Shown piece by piece: positions 8,486 to 20,746 of a stretch of DNA of 64,000 bases. The position numbers and the translations under genes are program-made. Origin of the DNA: VAZQ01 sp963702695 (GTDB taxonomy: Bacteria > Pseudomonadota > Alphaproteobacteria > Rhizobiales > Xanthobacteraceae); the NCBI GenBank assembly GCA_963702695.1, contig CAVPDS010000015.1:86578-150577 (forward strand). Reading direction: 5' to 3'. The notes under the pieces were generated by a model. The model searched no databases, had not been told where the DNA came from, and saw only the letters and a program-made list of their open reading frames with translations. Numbering within the stretch: position 1 is the stretch's first letter; the number at the start of each line of letters is the position of its first letter.

Positions 8486-9232
8486 ATGTCCGCTCTCGAC
8501 TGGCTTACCGCGCGGCCGGTGGCGCACCGCGGCCTACATGACGCGCAGCACGGCATCATCGAGAACACCCCCTCCGCCTTTGCAGCCGCCGCCGCGGCGA
8601 ATTACGCGATCGAGTGCGACGTCCAGATCACTGCCGATGGCGAGGCCATCGTGAACCACGACGAGACGCTCGGCCGCCTTACCGAAGGCAGCGGCCGGCT
8701 CGACGCGATAACCGCGGCCGACCTCAAACGCGTGCCGTTCAAGGGCACCGCCGACCGCATGATCACCCTTGGCGAACTGTGCGATCTGGTCGCTAGCCGG
8801 GTGACGCTGCTGGTGGAAGTCAAGAGCCGGTTCGACGGCGAACGGCGGCTCGTCGCCCGGGCGGCGCAGGTGCTGTCGGCCTATCGCGGGCCGGCGGCGG
8901 CGATGTCATTCGATCCCGCACAAATCGCCCGGCTGCGTACGCTCGCACCGAGCCTGCCGCGCGGGATGGTCGCGGAACGGCGCTACCGCACATCGGAGTG
9001 GCCTGGACTATCGGCATCGACCAAGCGCGCGTTGACCTATTTCGGACATGCGCTGCGCACGCGTCCGCAATTCATCGCCTACTCGGTCAGTGACTTGCCC
9101 GCTGTCATCCCGACGCTGGCACGAAAGGTACTCGCCCTGCCTGTCCTTACCTGGACGGTGCGCACCGAGGACGACCGCCGCCGCGCCACCCGCTACGCCG
9201 ACCAGATGATTTTCGAGGGGTTTCGGCCTTAA
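8486..9232 (+). CDS. Glycerophosphodiester phosphodiesterase
   Basis: A 248-residue cytoplasmic GDPD-family TIM barrel. HRGLHD carries the first catalytic His, followed by ENTPSAFAAAAAANYAIECD with the metal ligands, then TADGEAIVNHDETLGRLTEG with the second His, and VEVKSR. It hydrolyses deacylated phospholipids to glycerol-3-phosphate and an alcohol. It belongs to the ridA to HIT gene run. Confidence 0.92.
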   Translation: MSALDWLTARPVAHRGLHDAQHGIIENTPSAFAAAAAANYAIECDVQITADGEAIVNHDETLGRLTEGSGRLDAITAADLKRVPFKGTADRMITLGELCDLVASRVTLLVEVKSRFDGERRLVARAAQVLSAYRGPAAAMSFDPAQIARLRTLAPSLPRGMVAERRYRTSEWPGLSASTKRALTYFGHALRTRPQFIAYSVSDLPAVIPTLARKVLALPVLTWTVRTEDDRRRATRYADQMIFEGFRP

Positions 9233-9264
9233 AATCGCACCGTCAGTCAGTCCAATCACGCTTC

Positions 9265-10525
9265 ATGGCCACGCTCGAAATCAAGTTGCGGGTTGCCGAT
9301 GCGATCAGCTCCGTCTCGGCGGAGGCGTGGGACGCCTGCGCGTATCCGCGGACGAATACGCAAGAATCGAATGCCTTCGACGGCGAGATCAAACCAATAT
9401 CTCAGGAACCCGCGGAGAACGCTCCGAAGTCACAAGTATCAACATTAGCAGATCAATATAATCCATTTATATCTCATGCTTTTCTCTCGTCACTTGAGCT
9501 TTCGAAATCGGTCCGCACACGGACCGGCTGGCAACCAATGCACTTGCTTGCAGAAACGGCTTCCGGCGAGCTCCTCGGAGCGGTCCCCTGCTATGTTAAA
9601 TCCCACTCTCAAGGCGAATACGTTTTCGATCATGGCTGGGCCGACGCCTTCGAGCGCGCCGGTGGGAGCTATTACCCAAAACTGCAAGTCTCGGTGCCAT
9701 TCACGCCCGCAACTGGTCGCCGCCTGCTGACGCGCCCTGGGCCGCAGGCTGAGACGGTCGGCGGTGTGCTGGCCGATGCGCTCGCCGATCTCTGCAAGCG
9801 CTCCAACGCGTCCTCTGTCCACGTCACCTTCCTCCCTGAGCCGGAATGGCAGCTCCTCGGCGCGCGCGGCTACCTGCAGCGCACACACCGTCAGTTTCAC
9901 TGGGAGAACGCCGGCTACGCCACCTTCGATGACTTCCTGGGCGTGCTCGCCTCGCGCAAGCGCAAGGTGATCCGGCGCGAGCGCGAGGATGCGCTCGCCT
10001 CCGGCCTCACCGTGCACTGGCTCACCGGCTCCGACCTGACCGAGAGCGTGTGGGATGCGTTCTTCGATTTCTACATGGAGACCGGATCGCGTAAATGGGG
10101 CCGGCCCTATCTCACCCGCGAGTTCTATTCGCTCGTCGGCGAGAAGATGCGCAACCGCATTCTCCTGGTGATGGCCAAGCGCAACGGCCGCTGGATCGCC
10201 GGTGCGATCAATTTCATCGGCTCCGATACGCTGTTCGGCCGCCACTGGGGCTGCACCGAGTATCACCCCTTCCTGCATTTCGAGCTGTGCTACTATCAGG
10301 CCATTCAATTCGCGATCGAAAAGAAGCTGCCGCGCGTCGAGGCCGGCGCGCAGGGTCAACACAAGATCGCGCGCGGCTACATGCCGACTACGACCTATTC
10401 CTCCCATTACATCGTCGATCCGCGCGCTGCGGCGCGCGATCGAGGATTTTCTCCAGCATGAGCGCGCGCACGTCGCCGCCGAGATCGAGGAATTTGCCGA
10501 AGCCGCCCCCTTTCGCAAAGGCTGA
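9265..10525 (+). CDS. FemAB/GNAT-like peptidogalycan acyltransferase (PF04339), frameshifted at the C-terminus
   Basis: The first frame gives 398 residues with the PF04339 (DUF482) pattern: NPFISHAFLSSLE, ELLGAVPCYVKSHSQGEYVF, FHWENAGYATFDDFLGVLAS, a KRKVIRRERE basic motif and GAQGQHKIARGYMPTTTYSSH. After YIVDPR the frame runs to a stop at 10461. The expected family ending (RRAIEDFLQHERAHVAAEIE, then FAEAAPFRKG) continues in the +1 frame to 10525. One surplus base near 10425 in a GCGCGC stretch explains this. Residues around 30-60 form an AT-richer insertion before the conserved NPFISHAF. Confidence 0.8.
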
Positions 10526-10530
10526 GCCCG

Positions 10531-11121
10531 ATGGCGAAAGGCGCGATCACAAAAGGCTGGGCTCAATTTCCACGCGGCGTCCACGTATTTGTGACGCTGA
10601 TGGTGAGCATTGGCCTCGCCGCGGTGATGTCGTTCGGGCCCGTCGCTTACCTGCGTCGAATCGCTGGCGGGCTCGAGCCTTTCGACACGCGGCTCAGAGG
10701 CTATGAAGCGGACGAAGCCCGCACGCTGCTCACGGCGTTGAGCCAGATCGGCCGCGACTATTATCTGAATGTGCAGTTGGGACTCGACACGGTGTTTCCT
10801 GCGACCTATGCGCTCGCAGGCGCTCTGCTGCTGATTTGGCTCACGAAGCCCGGCCGAATTGCAAACCGGCCGCTGCCGCCAACTGCGCGCGCCGCGCTTG
10901 CGCTGCTACCGTTCATCACCGCCGGCTGCGACTATATGGAGAACGATTTCATCGCCAAGATGCTTACTGTCGGACCGGCTGTATCAGGCGAGATGGTCGC
11001 ATCGGCGAGTTTTTGGACGCAGGCGAAGTGGCTCGCCGCATTGATCACGGTATCGCTTTCAATGGTCATGAGCGCGCTCGCTGTCATCCGCTGGTGGCGT
11101 CGACGCCGATCCGCCGCATAA
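10531..11121 (+). CDS. Hypothetical membrane protein
   Basis: A 196-residue protein with about four predicted membrane segments (about 20-40, 88-104, 120-136 and 160-182), a short loop rich in charged residues after the first, and an Arg-rich cytoplasmic tail (RWWRRRRSAA). No family was recognised. It starts 5 bases after the restored stop of the FemAB-like gene and precedes the HIT gene, so it is probably co-transcribed with them. Confidence 0.7.
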   Translation: MAKGAITKGWAQFPRGVHVFVTLMVSIGLAAVMSFGPVAYLRRIAGGLEPFDTRLRGYEADEARTLLTALSQIGRDYYLNVQLGLDTVFPATYALAGALLLIWLTKPGRIANRPLPPTARAALALLPFITAGCDYMENDFIAKMLTVGPAVSGEMVASASFWTQAKWLAALITVSLSMVMSALAVIRWWRRRRSAA

Positions 11122-11178
11122 GAGACTTGACCCCACTGCCCTCGCCTGCAATCGAAGGCATCCCGACGGGAGGACACG

Positions 11179-11601
11179 ATGCCCGCCTACGACCCGAACA
11201 ACATCTTCGCGAAAATCCTGCGCGGCGAACTGCCGTGCCACAAGGTCTACGAGGATGACAAGGTGCTGGCCTTCCTCGACATCATGCCGCGCGCGCCGGG
11301 TCACGCGCTGGTGCTCCCAAAGGCGCCGGCGCGCAACATCCTCGATGTTACGCCCGACGATCTCGCCCATGTGATGAAAACTGCGCAGCGGATTGCCAAG
11401 GTGAGCGTCGAGGTGTTCGGCGCCGATGGCGTCACGGTGCAGCAATTCAACGAAAGCGCCGGCGGCCAAGTCGTGTTCCACCTGCACGTCCATGTCATCC
11501 CGCGCAAGGAAGGGATCGCGCTCAAGCCACCGGCGAGCGTAAAGGAGGACCCGGCGGTGCTGAAGGACCAGGCGGCGAAGCTCGCGGCCGCGCTCGCCTG
11601 A
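11179..11601 (+). CDS. HIT family nucleotide hydrolase (HinT-like)
   Basis: A 140-residue histidine-triad protein. It opens with NNIFAKILRGELPCHKVYED, contains the LAFLDIMPRAPGHALVLPK segment and ends with the HLHVHVIP triad whose middle His attacks the alpha-phosphate of nucleoside phosphoramidates or AppppA-type substrates. It is cytoplasmic. A GGGAGGACACG site precedes the ATG. Confidence 0.93.
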   Translation: MPAYDPNNIFAKILRGELPCHKVYEDDKVLAFLDIMPRAPGHALVLPKAPARNILDVTPDDLAHVMKTAQRIAKVSVEVFGADGVTVQQFNESAGGQVVFHLHVHVIPRKEGIALKPPASVKEDPAVLKDQAAKLAAALA

Positions 11602-11625
11602 CCGGCCGCAAAGCGAACGGATGCC

Positions 11626-14019
11626 ATGAATCGGAAGGACCGGCGCGCTTCGCGCAAGCAAAGCCAAGGTCCGGGTGGACCGGCGGGACCGTTTGGTCCG
11701 TCGTTTTCTCCCGGTGCGGGCCCGTCGCCGCGCGGAATGACCGCGAGCCTGTTCGCGGCAGCGGTCAACCACTTCCGTGCCCGCCAACTCGGCGAAGCGG
11801 AGAAGTGCTGCCGCGATATCCTGACGGTTGAACCAAATCATTTCGACGCGCTGCATCTCCTCGGCGTCATCGCGTTCCAGATCGGCCGCCACGACGGCGC
11901 GGCGGAACTGATCGGGCGAGCGGTGGCGGTGAATGGCAACAACGCCGAGTGCCATTTCAATCTGGCGCAGGCGCTGCGCGCGCTCGGACGGCTCGACGAA
12001 GCGATGACGCACCTCGCGCAAGCAGCGGCGCTCAAGCGTGACTACCCCGCGGCGCACGTCGCCCTCGGCGATGTGCTGGTGCAGCGGGAGCAATTTGCCG
12101 GGGCCTGCGCGCGCTATCAGCAGGCGCTGGTGTTCGACCCCCGCTTCATACCGGCGCACTACGGGCTCGCCAATGCGCTCATGCAGCAGGGCCGCAACGA
12201 CGCCGCGGAGGAGCATTATCGCCGGGTGCTGGCGCTCAAGCCGGATTTCGCCGAGGCCTGCAACAATCTCGGGATCGTGCTGGCTGCCAAAGGCGATTGG
12301 GCGGGCGCCACCGCGCAATATCAGCGCGCGCTCGCGCTCAAGCCGGATCTCGTCGACGTGTACCGCAACCTCGGCCGCATCGTCCTGGCCCAGGGCGGCA
12401 TGGCGCAAGCACTCGCGCTCGCGCGCCGCGCGCTCGCGGTGAAGGACACCGAGGAGGCGCGGATATTCTTCGTGCAGTGCGTAAAGCAGATGCCGCCGGC
12501 TGCCGTTGATGCCGAGCTCACGGCTTTGATTGCCCGGGCCTTGGCGGACGGCTGGAGCCGGCCGAGCGAGCTTGCACCGCTCGCGGCGGAGATCTTCAAG
12601 CTGTCCACCGGCGCCGCATGCATGGCGCGCGCAGCGGCGGGCGTTTCAGCCCAGGCATTGTTCGCAAGCGGCGAATTTTCCGCGGTGAGCCGCGACCCAC
12701 TGCTGCGTGCGCTCCTCGTCTCAGCGCCGGTGCGCGACGTCGCGCTCGAACGTTTCTTGACCGCCGTACGCTCCGCGTTGCTTGATTCAGCTCACGCTGC
12801 AGAAACGTATGCAGACGACGAAGTGATCAGCTTCTTCTGTGCGCTCGCGCGCCAGTGCTTCATCAATGAATATGTGTTCGCCGAGAGCGACGGCGAACGG
12901 CAAGCCGCGCAGCAATTACGAATATTCATCGACAACGAGGCGGCGGGCGCTACCGTGTCGGCGCTATCGTTGGCCGCGCTCGCCGCTTACAATCCGCTCC
13001 ATGCGCTGACGTCGTGTGAAGCACTGTTGCAACGGGCCTGGCCCCCGGCGGTCAGCGCGCTCCTCGATCAGCAAGTGCGCGAGCCTCTAGCCGAGCGAAC
13101 CATCCGCCTCACCATCCCTGCGATCGCCACGATCGATGACCAAATCTCGGTCGCGGTGCGCGAGCAATACGAGGACATGCCCTATCCGCGCTGGGTCAAG
13201 ACCGCGCCGGCCGGCAAGCCCACCAGCATCGACTGGTATCTGCGCAACCAGTTTCCCGCCGCACCGTTCCGCAACCTCGGAAAACACGGCGCGCTCGACG
13301 TCCTCATCGCCGGCTGCGGTACCGGCCAGCACTCGATCGAGACTGCGCGCCGCTTTGCCGGCGCACGCGTACTCGCCATCGACCTGAGTCTTACCAGCCT
13401 GAGTTATGCCAAACGGACCACGCAGGCGCTTGGGCTGACCAACATCCACTACGCGCAGGCCGACATTCTCGGGCTCGGCGAACTCGGCCAGAACTTCGAC
13501 TTGATCGAGTCGAGCGGCGTCCTGCACCACCTCGCCGACTGGGCGCGGGGCTGGCGCGTGCTCGTCTCGTTGCTGCGGCCCGGCGGTCTCATGAACATCG
13601 GCCTCTACAGCGCATCGGCGCGCACCGACATCCGCGCCGCGCGCGCGTTCATCGCGCAACGCGGCTATGGCCGCAGCGCCGACGACATCCGCCGCTGCCG
13701 GCAGGAGATCCTCGGATTCGCGGAGGGAACGCCGCTGCGGAACGTGACGAAATTTTCCGATTTTTTCAGCACCAGCGACTGCCGCGACCTCCTGTTCCAC
13801 GTTCAGGAGCATCAACTGACGATCCCGCAGATCAAGGCATTCCTGCAAGACAATGGTCTCGCCTTCATCGGATTTGCCGGCGAGCCGTCACAGGCCTATC
13901 GCGCGCGCTATCCCGACGAGCGGACGCTGGCCGATCTCGACCGCTGGCACGGGCTCGAAATCGAGAACCCGTATCTGTTCGTCGGCATGTATCAATTCTG
14001 GGTGCAGAAGGTCGGATAG
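11626..14019 (+). CDS. TPR-repeat protein with C-terminal SAM-dependent methyltransferase domain
   Basis: A 797-residue two-part protein. Residues about 45-280 hold at least six tetratricopeptide repeats (for example AVNHFRARQLGEAEKCCRDI, FNLAQALRALGRLDEAMTHL). A linker with no recognised fold covers about 290-500. A class I methyltransferase follows at about 560-720, with motif I VLIAGCGTGQHSIETA and the acidic AIDLS. The segment EQYEDMPYPRW before it is typical of TPR-methyltransferases in alphaproteobacteria. The target is unknown; the TPRs suggest a protein partner. It starts 24 bases after the HIT gene. Confidence 0.88.
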   Translation: MNRKDRRASRKQSQGPGGPAGPFGPSFSPGAGPSPRGMTASLFAAAVNHFRARQLGEAEKCCRDILTVEPNHFDALHLLGVIAFQIGRHDGAAELIGRAVAVNGNNAECHFNLAQALRALGRLDEAMTHLAQAAALKRDYPAAHVALGDVLVQREQFAGACARYQQALVFDPRFIPAHYGLANALMQQGRNDAAEEHYRRVLALKPDFAEACNNLGIVLAAKGDWAGATAQYQRALALKPDLVDVYRNLGRIVLAQGGMAQALALARRALAVKDTEEARIFFVQCVKQMPPAAVDAELTALIARALADGWSRPSELAPLAAEIFKLSTGAACMARAAAGVSAQALFASGEFSAVSRDPLLRALLVSAPVRDVALERFLTAVRSALLDSAHAAETYADDEVISFFCALARQCFINEYVFAESDGERQAAQQLRIFIDNEAAGATVSALSLAALAAYNPLHALTSCEALLQRAWPPAVSALLDQQVREPLAERTIRLTIPAIATIDDQISVAVREQYEDMPYPRWVKTAPAGKPTSIDWYLRNQFPAAPFRNLGKHGALDVLIAGCGTGQHSIETARRFAGARVLAIDLSLTSLSYAKRTTQALGLTNIHYAQADILGLGELGQNFDLIESSGVLHHLADWARGWRVLVSLLRPGGLMNIGLYSASARTDIRAARAFIAQRGYGRSADDIRRCRQEILGFAEGTPLRNVTKFSDFFSTSDCRDLLFHVQEHQLTIPQIKAFLQDNGLAFIGFAGEPSQAYRARYPDERTLADLDRWHGLEIENPYLFVGMYQFWVQKVG

Positions 14020-14023
14020 AGCG

Positions 14024-14167
14024 TCAGCGACCAAGGAACCAACCGCCGAGGATCAGGCCCACGTAGGTGCCGAAGAGTACGAGATTCAGCACCGAGCGGC
14101 TGGCCGCACGCAGACCGGCGAGGAAATCTGCCGCGGAGGAATTCAACTTCGCCAATTCGGCATTCAC
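14024..14167 (-). CDS. possible small single-pass membrane protein
   Basis: A 47-residue frame starting with GTG: an amphipathic N-terminus, the basic stretch LRAASRSVL, then one hydrophobic segment (NLVLFGTYVGLILGGWFLG) ending in Arg-stop. A stop codon lies seven codons upstream, so GTG is the only plausible start. No strong ribosome-binding site is seen. It sits between two convergent genes. The clean membrane-helix profile argues that it is real, but no family was recognised. Confidence 0.4.
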   Translation of the reverse strand: MNAELAKLNSSAADFLAGLRAASRSVLNLVLFGTYVGLILGGWFLGR

Positions 14168-14238
14168 GGCTAGCGACTTGGCGCCCTAGCTGTTGCCGTG
14201 TCGCGGGCGCGCGCGAGCCATCGTCACCGCGATCCGCC

Positions 14239-16671
<2,433 letters not shown>

Positions 16672-16737
16672 GTCAGGTCTCTGTTCCAACGCTTATATGG
16701 CCTCGGCGTTTCCCGTTTTCCATGGCCGTTTCTGCCG

Positions 16738-17127
16738 TCATTTCTTTTCCATCACGCACTGCAGAGGATGCTGGTGTTTGCGGGCAAAGTCCATAACCTG
16801 CGTCACTTTTGTTTCCGCGACTTCGTAGGTGAAGACCCCGCATTCCCCAATCCCATGCTGGTGCACATGCATCATGATGCGGTAGGCGGCCTCGTGGTCC
16901 TTGTTGAAAAATCGCTCGAGCACGTGAACGACGAATTCCATCGGCGTGTAGTCGTCGTTGAGCAGCAGCACGCGATAGAGATTTGGCCGCTTGGTCTGCG
17001 GCTTGGTCTTGGTGATGACCGCGGTGCCCGGCTGGCCGGGCGTACGCCGCTTGCGGTCGTCGTCGGCAAGGCGCGGCGGGAAGTCGACACGCAGTTCCCA
17101 ATGTGAATCAAGGGTTCTTGAAGGCAT
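16738..17127 (-). CDS. clpS: ATP-dependent Clp protease adaptor ClpS
   Basis: A 129-residue adaptor. The core contains PNLYRVLLLNDDYTPMEFVV, then LERFFNKDHEAAYRIMMHVH and the C-terminal GIGECGVFTYEVAETKVTQV. The residues that cradle N-degron amino acids (the DDYTPMEFV loop and the MMHVH segment) are intact. It delivers Leu/Phe/Trp/Tyr N-end substrates to ClpA. The frame is open upstream to 17367, but that extension does not look like the family; I chose the ATG at 17127, which leaves a disordered N-terminal tail of about 45 residues. Confidence 0.93.
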   Translation of the reverse strand: MPSRTLDSHWELRVDFPPRLADDDRKRRTPGQPGTAVITKTKPQTKRPNLYRVLLLNDDYTPMEFVVHVLERFFNKDHEAAYRIMMHVHQHGIGECGVFTYEVAETKVTQVMDFARKHQHPLQCVMEKK

Positions 17128-17444
17128 GGTTACTTTGCTAAGGCCGCCGGCCAGACCACGATAGTGGAGGATCCCCGCCACATCATAGTGGCAGTGCGGG
17201 CAACCTTCCAGACCGCTGCAGTTCCCCGGAATCGCTGCCGAAACGATCCCGGGCGGCAAGCTTTCCAGCCACTGGGCCGGCCCCGGCCGTAACGATCGCA
17301 ACGCAATTGCGGACAATTCGCGGCGAATTCGAATGAAATCTGCGGGTTTTCTCTCACAAATTTTCAAAAACCGCCCGTCAGGATCGTGGAAACCCTGATG
17401 GGGACAATTCCCCCGGGTCCCTCTCCTGGAGTGGAACCTTAGCC

Positions 17445-18734
17445 ATGCTGTTTGCCCGATTTCTGAACGACTGTAAGGGCGGGGTGGCCCCGATGCTTGC
17501 TCTCTGCATCATTCCCCTGATGGGCGCGGTGGGCGCTGCGGTCGACTACAGCCGCGCCAGCACCGTGCGCACATCGATGCAGAATTCGATCGATGCAACC
17601 GCTCTCCAGCTCGCGAAGAATGCCGGCACCCTGAGCAGCGACCAGCTCCAAGCGTCCGCGAGTTCGATGTTCCTGGCGAACTTCACCCGCCCGGAAGCGT
17701 CGAATGTCCAAGTCAGCGCCGCCTACACGACCGGAACCGGCGGCTTCACCGTCACCGTCACCGGCTCGGCGACGGTCACCACCAACTTCATGGGCCTGAT
17801 GGGCTACTCGCAGATCCCGATCACGAGCAGCGCCACCGTCAACTGGAACAACGCCAAGCTGCGCGTCGCCCTCGTGCTCGACAACACCGGGTCGATGGCC
17901 GACAACAGCAAGATCGCGGCGCTGAAAACCGCGTCGCACAATCTCCTCACGCAATTGCAGAACGCGGCCCAGCACGACGGCGACGTCTATGTCTCCATCG
18001 TCCCGTTCGTGAAGGACGTCAATGCCGGCCCAAGCAACTACAATGCCACTTGGATCGACTGGACTGCCTGGGACCAGGCCAACGGCACCTGCAGCAGCAG
18101 CAGTTACACGACCTACAACACCTGCATATCGCACAGCAAAACCTGGACGCACAAGAACCACAATACCTGGAACGGTTGTGTCACCGACCGCGACCAGAAC
18201 TACGACACGAACAATACCACGCCGACGACCGGCAGCACCCTGTTCCCAGCCGAGCAATATTCCTCCTGCCCATCAGCTTCGGTCATGAGCTTGAGCTACG
18301 ACTGGACCTCGCTCAACAGCAGGATCGACGCCATGACCGCCAGCGGCAACACCAACCAGGCGATCGGCCTCGCCTGGGGCTGGCAGTCTCTGACACAGGG
18401 TGCACCGCTCAATTCGCCCGCCATCGACCCCAATTATCAGTATCAGCAGATCATCATCCTGCTGACCGACGGCCTCAACACCCAGGATCGCTGGTACAGC
18501 AGCGCGTCTTCGATTGACGCCCGCGAGCAGATCACCTGCACCAACATCAAGAATGCCGGCGTCACGGTCTACGCGGTGCAAGTCGACATCAATAATGCCG
18601 ACCCGACCTCGACCTTGCTGCAGAACTGCGCAAGCGACTCAACCAAGTTCTTCCTGCTGACGTCGTCCAGCCAGATTGTGACGACGTTCAATCAGATTGG
18701 CACCGCGATCGCAAAGCTGCATCTCTCCAAGTGA
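17445..18734 (+). CDS. TadE/TadG-like protein with von Willebrand factor A domain (copy 1)
   Basis: A 429-residue protein with a TadG N-terminus: a short cytoplasmic stretch, then one membrane helix (MLALCIIPLMGAVGAAVDYS). A vWA domain follows from about 140, with the MIDAS motif DNTGSMADNS and the later LLTDGLNTQDRWY. A Cys/Ser-rich insert (CSSSSYTTYNTCIS) lies inside the vWA domain. Such proteins belong to Flp/Tad pilus loci or act as orphan surface adhesins. A GGAG site precedes the start. No other tad gene is nearby. A close paralogue follows. Confidence 0.85.
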   Translation: MLFARFLNDCKGGVAPMLALCIIPLMGAVGAAVDYSRASTVRTSMQNSIDATALQLAKNAGTLSSDQLQASASSMFLANFTRPEASNVQVSAAYTTGTGGFTVTVTGSATVTTNFMGLMGYSQIPITSSATVNWNNAKLRVALVLDNTGSMADNSKIAALKTASHNLLTQLQNAAQHDGDVYVSIVPFVKDVNAGPSNYNATWIDWTAWDQANGTCSSSSYTTYNTCISHSKTWTHKNHNTWNGCVTDRDQNYDTNNTTPTTGSTLFPAEQYSSCPSASVMSLSYDWTSLNSRIDAMTASGNTNQAIGLAWGWQSLTQGAPLNSPAIDPNYQYQQIIILLTDGLNTQDRWYSSASSIDAREQITCTNIKNAGVTVYAVQVDINNADPTSTLLQNCASDSTKFFLLTSSSQIVTTFNQIGTAIAKLHLSK

Positions 18735-19101
18735 ACGACGGAGAAACGCGGCGGCGGAGCATGACATTTCGCCGCCTTCATGGCATTTCGCTGCGCGGCT
18801 ATGCCTAAGAGATCGTTTCGCCTCACATGGGCAATCGTTGCGTCTCGGTTGAGGCTTCCGAAACATTACAGCTGAAAAGATACGCCGTATCGCCATTACT
18901 TTATCGTCAATTCCACTTCAACGTTTACTTCAATTTCAATCCATTTTAGCCAAAACAGCCTTAGCTTTAATTAAAGGTCCAAGACCTTCCAAAAACACTT
19001 AAATTCTTATCTGCTTTTAACTCGGATTTGGCTCAGAGCTTTACGACGCTTTCACACCTCTGGTTTACAACTCGGCGCGGAAAAAACCAACGGTGAGAGC
19101 C
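18735..19101. other. intergenic region between the two TadG-like genes
   Basis: Downstream of copy 1 the sequence turns markedly AT-rich (about 18860-19030), with runs such as CTTTAATTAAAG. This fits an independent promoter for the second gene. No gene is evident. I cannot place -35/-10 boxes with confidence. Confidence 0.45.
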
Positions 19102-20679
19102 ATGAGCACCCGCACATTCATCGAGAAGCTGATTCGCGGATGGCATCGGTTCCGCGCGGCCGAGCGCGGCAATGTCGTCGTGACCTTTGCCCTTGCCACC
19201 ATTCCGATGGTCGGCTTCGTCGGTGCGGCGGTGGACTACAGCCACGCCAATTCGATCAAGGCCGCGCTGCAGGCTTCTCTCGACGCTACCGCGTTGGCGA
19301 TGTCAAAGACCGCCGGCACGCTGAGCGCCCCTGACCTGCAGACGAAATCCGAAGCCTACTTCAAGGCGCTGTTCACCCGTCCGGAGGCAACCGGCGTCAC
19401 CGTCACCGCGACCTACAACACCACCGAAGGCTCGTCGCTGACGATCACCGGCTCGGCGATGATGACGACGAACTTCATGAAGGTGTTGGGCTTCCGCCAG
19501 CTCGCGGTCAACAGCACTGCGACGGCATCGTGGGGTAACAACCGTTTGCGGGTCGCGCTCGTTCTCGACAATACCGGATCGATGGCCGACGCCGGCAAGA
19601 TAACGGCGCTCATCAGCGCGACCAAGAATCTGCTCACGACCTTGCAAAACGCCGTCACCAATCCGGGGGACGTCTACGTTTCGATCGTTCCGTTCGTCAA
19701 AGACGTCAATCTCAATGCAACCAACTACAATTCAAACTGGATCTATTGGGGGAATTCGGCTCAGGACCCATCGCAATCCGACCAGAATTCCTGGGACGCC
19801 AACAACGGAACCTGCAGCCCCTCGTCCGCCAGCACGCGCAGTGCCTGCACCGCGAAGGGCACTTGCAGCATTTCGGGAAAATCGTCCAAGAGCTCCTGCA
19901 ACTCGGCATCGGCGTGCAGCATCTCGGGTTATAGTTCTCAGAGCACCTGCACCGGAGCGGGCGTGTGCTCGAAATCGCAATATACGTCCCAGAACAGCTG
20001 CAATAACCATAGCGGCACCTGGACCGCGGGCGTCTGGGCGGCAGGCGTTTGGACGCCGGCGACCTGGACGGCCAACAACCACAGCACCTGGAACGGCTGC
20101 TCCGCCGACCGCGGCGACTCGACGGGTCCGAATTCCGGCAACTATGACGCCAACGTCGCCGCCCCGACCACGACCAACTCCGCCACGCTTTACCCGGCGG
20201 AGCAGTATTCGCCTTGTCCACAACAGGTCATGGCGCTCAATTACGACTGGTCGGCGATGGCGACGCTAGTCAATGCCATGTCCCCCGGTGGCAATACCAA
20301 CCAAGCCCTCGGCCTGCAGCTCGGCTGGATGTCGCTCGTCGGCGGCGGCCCCTTCCCTACCCCGCCGGCGCTGGATAGCCGTTATAAGTATATCCAGGCG
20401 ATCATTCTGCTCACGGACGGCCTCAACACCCAGGATCGCTGGTACACGGATCAGACCTCGATCGACAATCGCCAAGCGATCACCTGCAGCAACATCAAGG
20501 CGGCGGGGATCACGCTCTACACCGTGCAGGTGAACACGGGCGGCGACCCCACTTCCACTTTGCTTCAGAACTGCGCGAGCAATTCAAGCAAGTTCTTCCT
20601 GCTGACATCAGCCAACCAGATCCTCACCACATTCAACCAGATCGGCACCGCGCTCTCGCAACTTCGCATCGCGAAGTAG
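19102..20679 (+). CDS. TadE/TadG-like protein with von Willebrand factor A domain and Cys-rich repeats (copy 2)
   Basis: A 525-residue paralogue of the preceding gene: a TadG membrane helix (VTFALATIPMVGFVGAAVDY), MIDAS DNTGSMADAG and LLTDGLNTQDRWY. Its vWA insert is expanded into three or four imperfect repeats of the form C-S-x-S-x3-S-x2-S-C (CSISGKSSKSSC, CSISGYSSQSTC, CSKSQYTSQNSC), followed by a GVW/GTW-rich stretch. The start is the ATG at 19102 with GGTGAG just upstream; GTG at 19093 is an alternative. It is probably an exported, disulfide-stabilised adhesin. Confidence 0.86.
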   Translation: MSTRTFIEKLIRGWHRFRAAERGNVVVTFALATIPMVGFVGAAVDYSHANSIKAALQASLDATALAMSKTAGTLSAPDLQTKSEAYFKALFTRPEATGVTVTATYNTTEGSSLTITGSAMMTTNFMKVLGFRQLAVNSTATASWGNNRLRVALVLDNTGSMADAGKITALISATKNLLTTLQNAVTNPGDVYVSIVPFVKDVNLNATNYNSNWIYWGNSAQDPSQSDQNSWDANNGTCSPSSASTRSACTAKGTCSISGKSSKSSCNSASACSISGYSSQSTCTGAGVCSKSQYTSQNSCNNHSGTWTAGVWAAGVWTPATWTANNHSTWNGCSADRGDSTGPNSGNYDANVAAPTTTNSATLYPAEQYSPCPQQVMALNYDWSAMATLVNAMSPGGNTNQALGLQLGWMSLVGGGPFPTPPALDSRYKYIQAIILLTDGLNTQDRWYTDQTSIDNRQAITCSNIKAAGITLYTVQVNTGGDPTSTLLQNCASNSSKFFLLTSANQILTTFNQIGTALSQLRIAK

Positions 20680-20746
20680 GCCAACCGGCGCGGGTCACGG
20701 CGACGAATCGGGATAGGGGGGAGTCTCGCGACTCCGCCCCTCCCAC

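Noticed and set aside
17445..20679. Tad/Flp pilus operon
   Set aside because: Only TadG-like proteins are present; no flp, cpaB-F or tadBC genes within the window.
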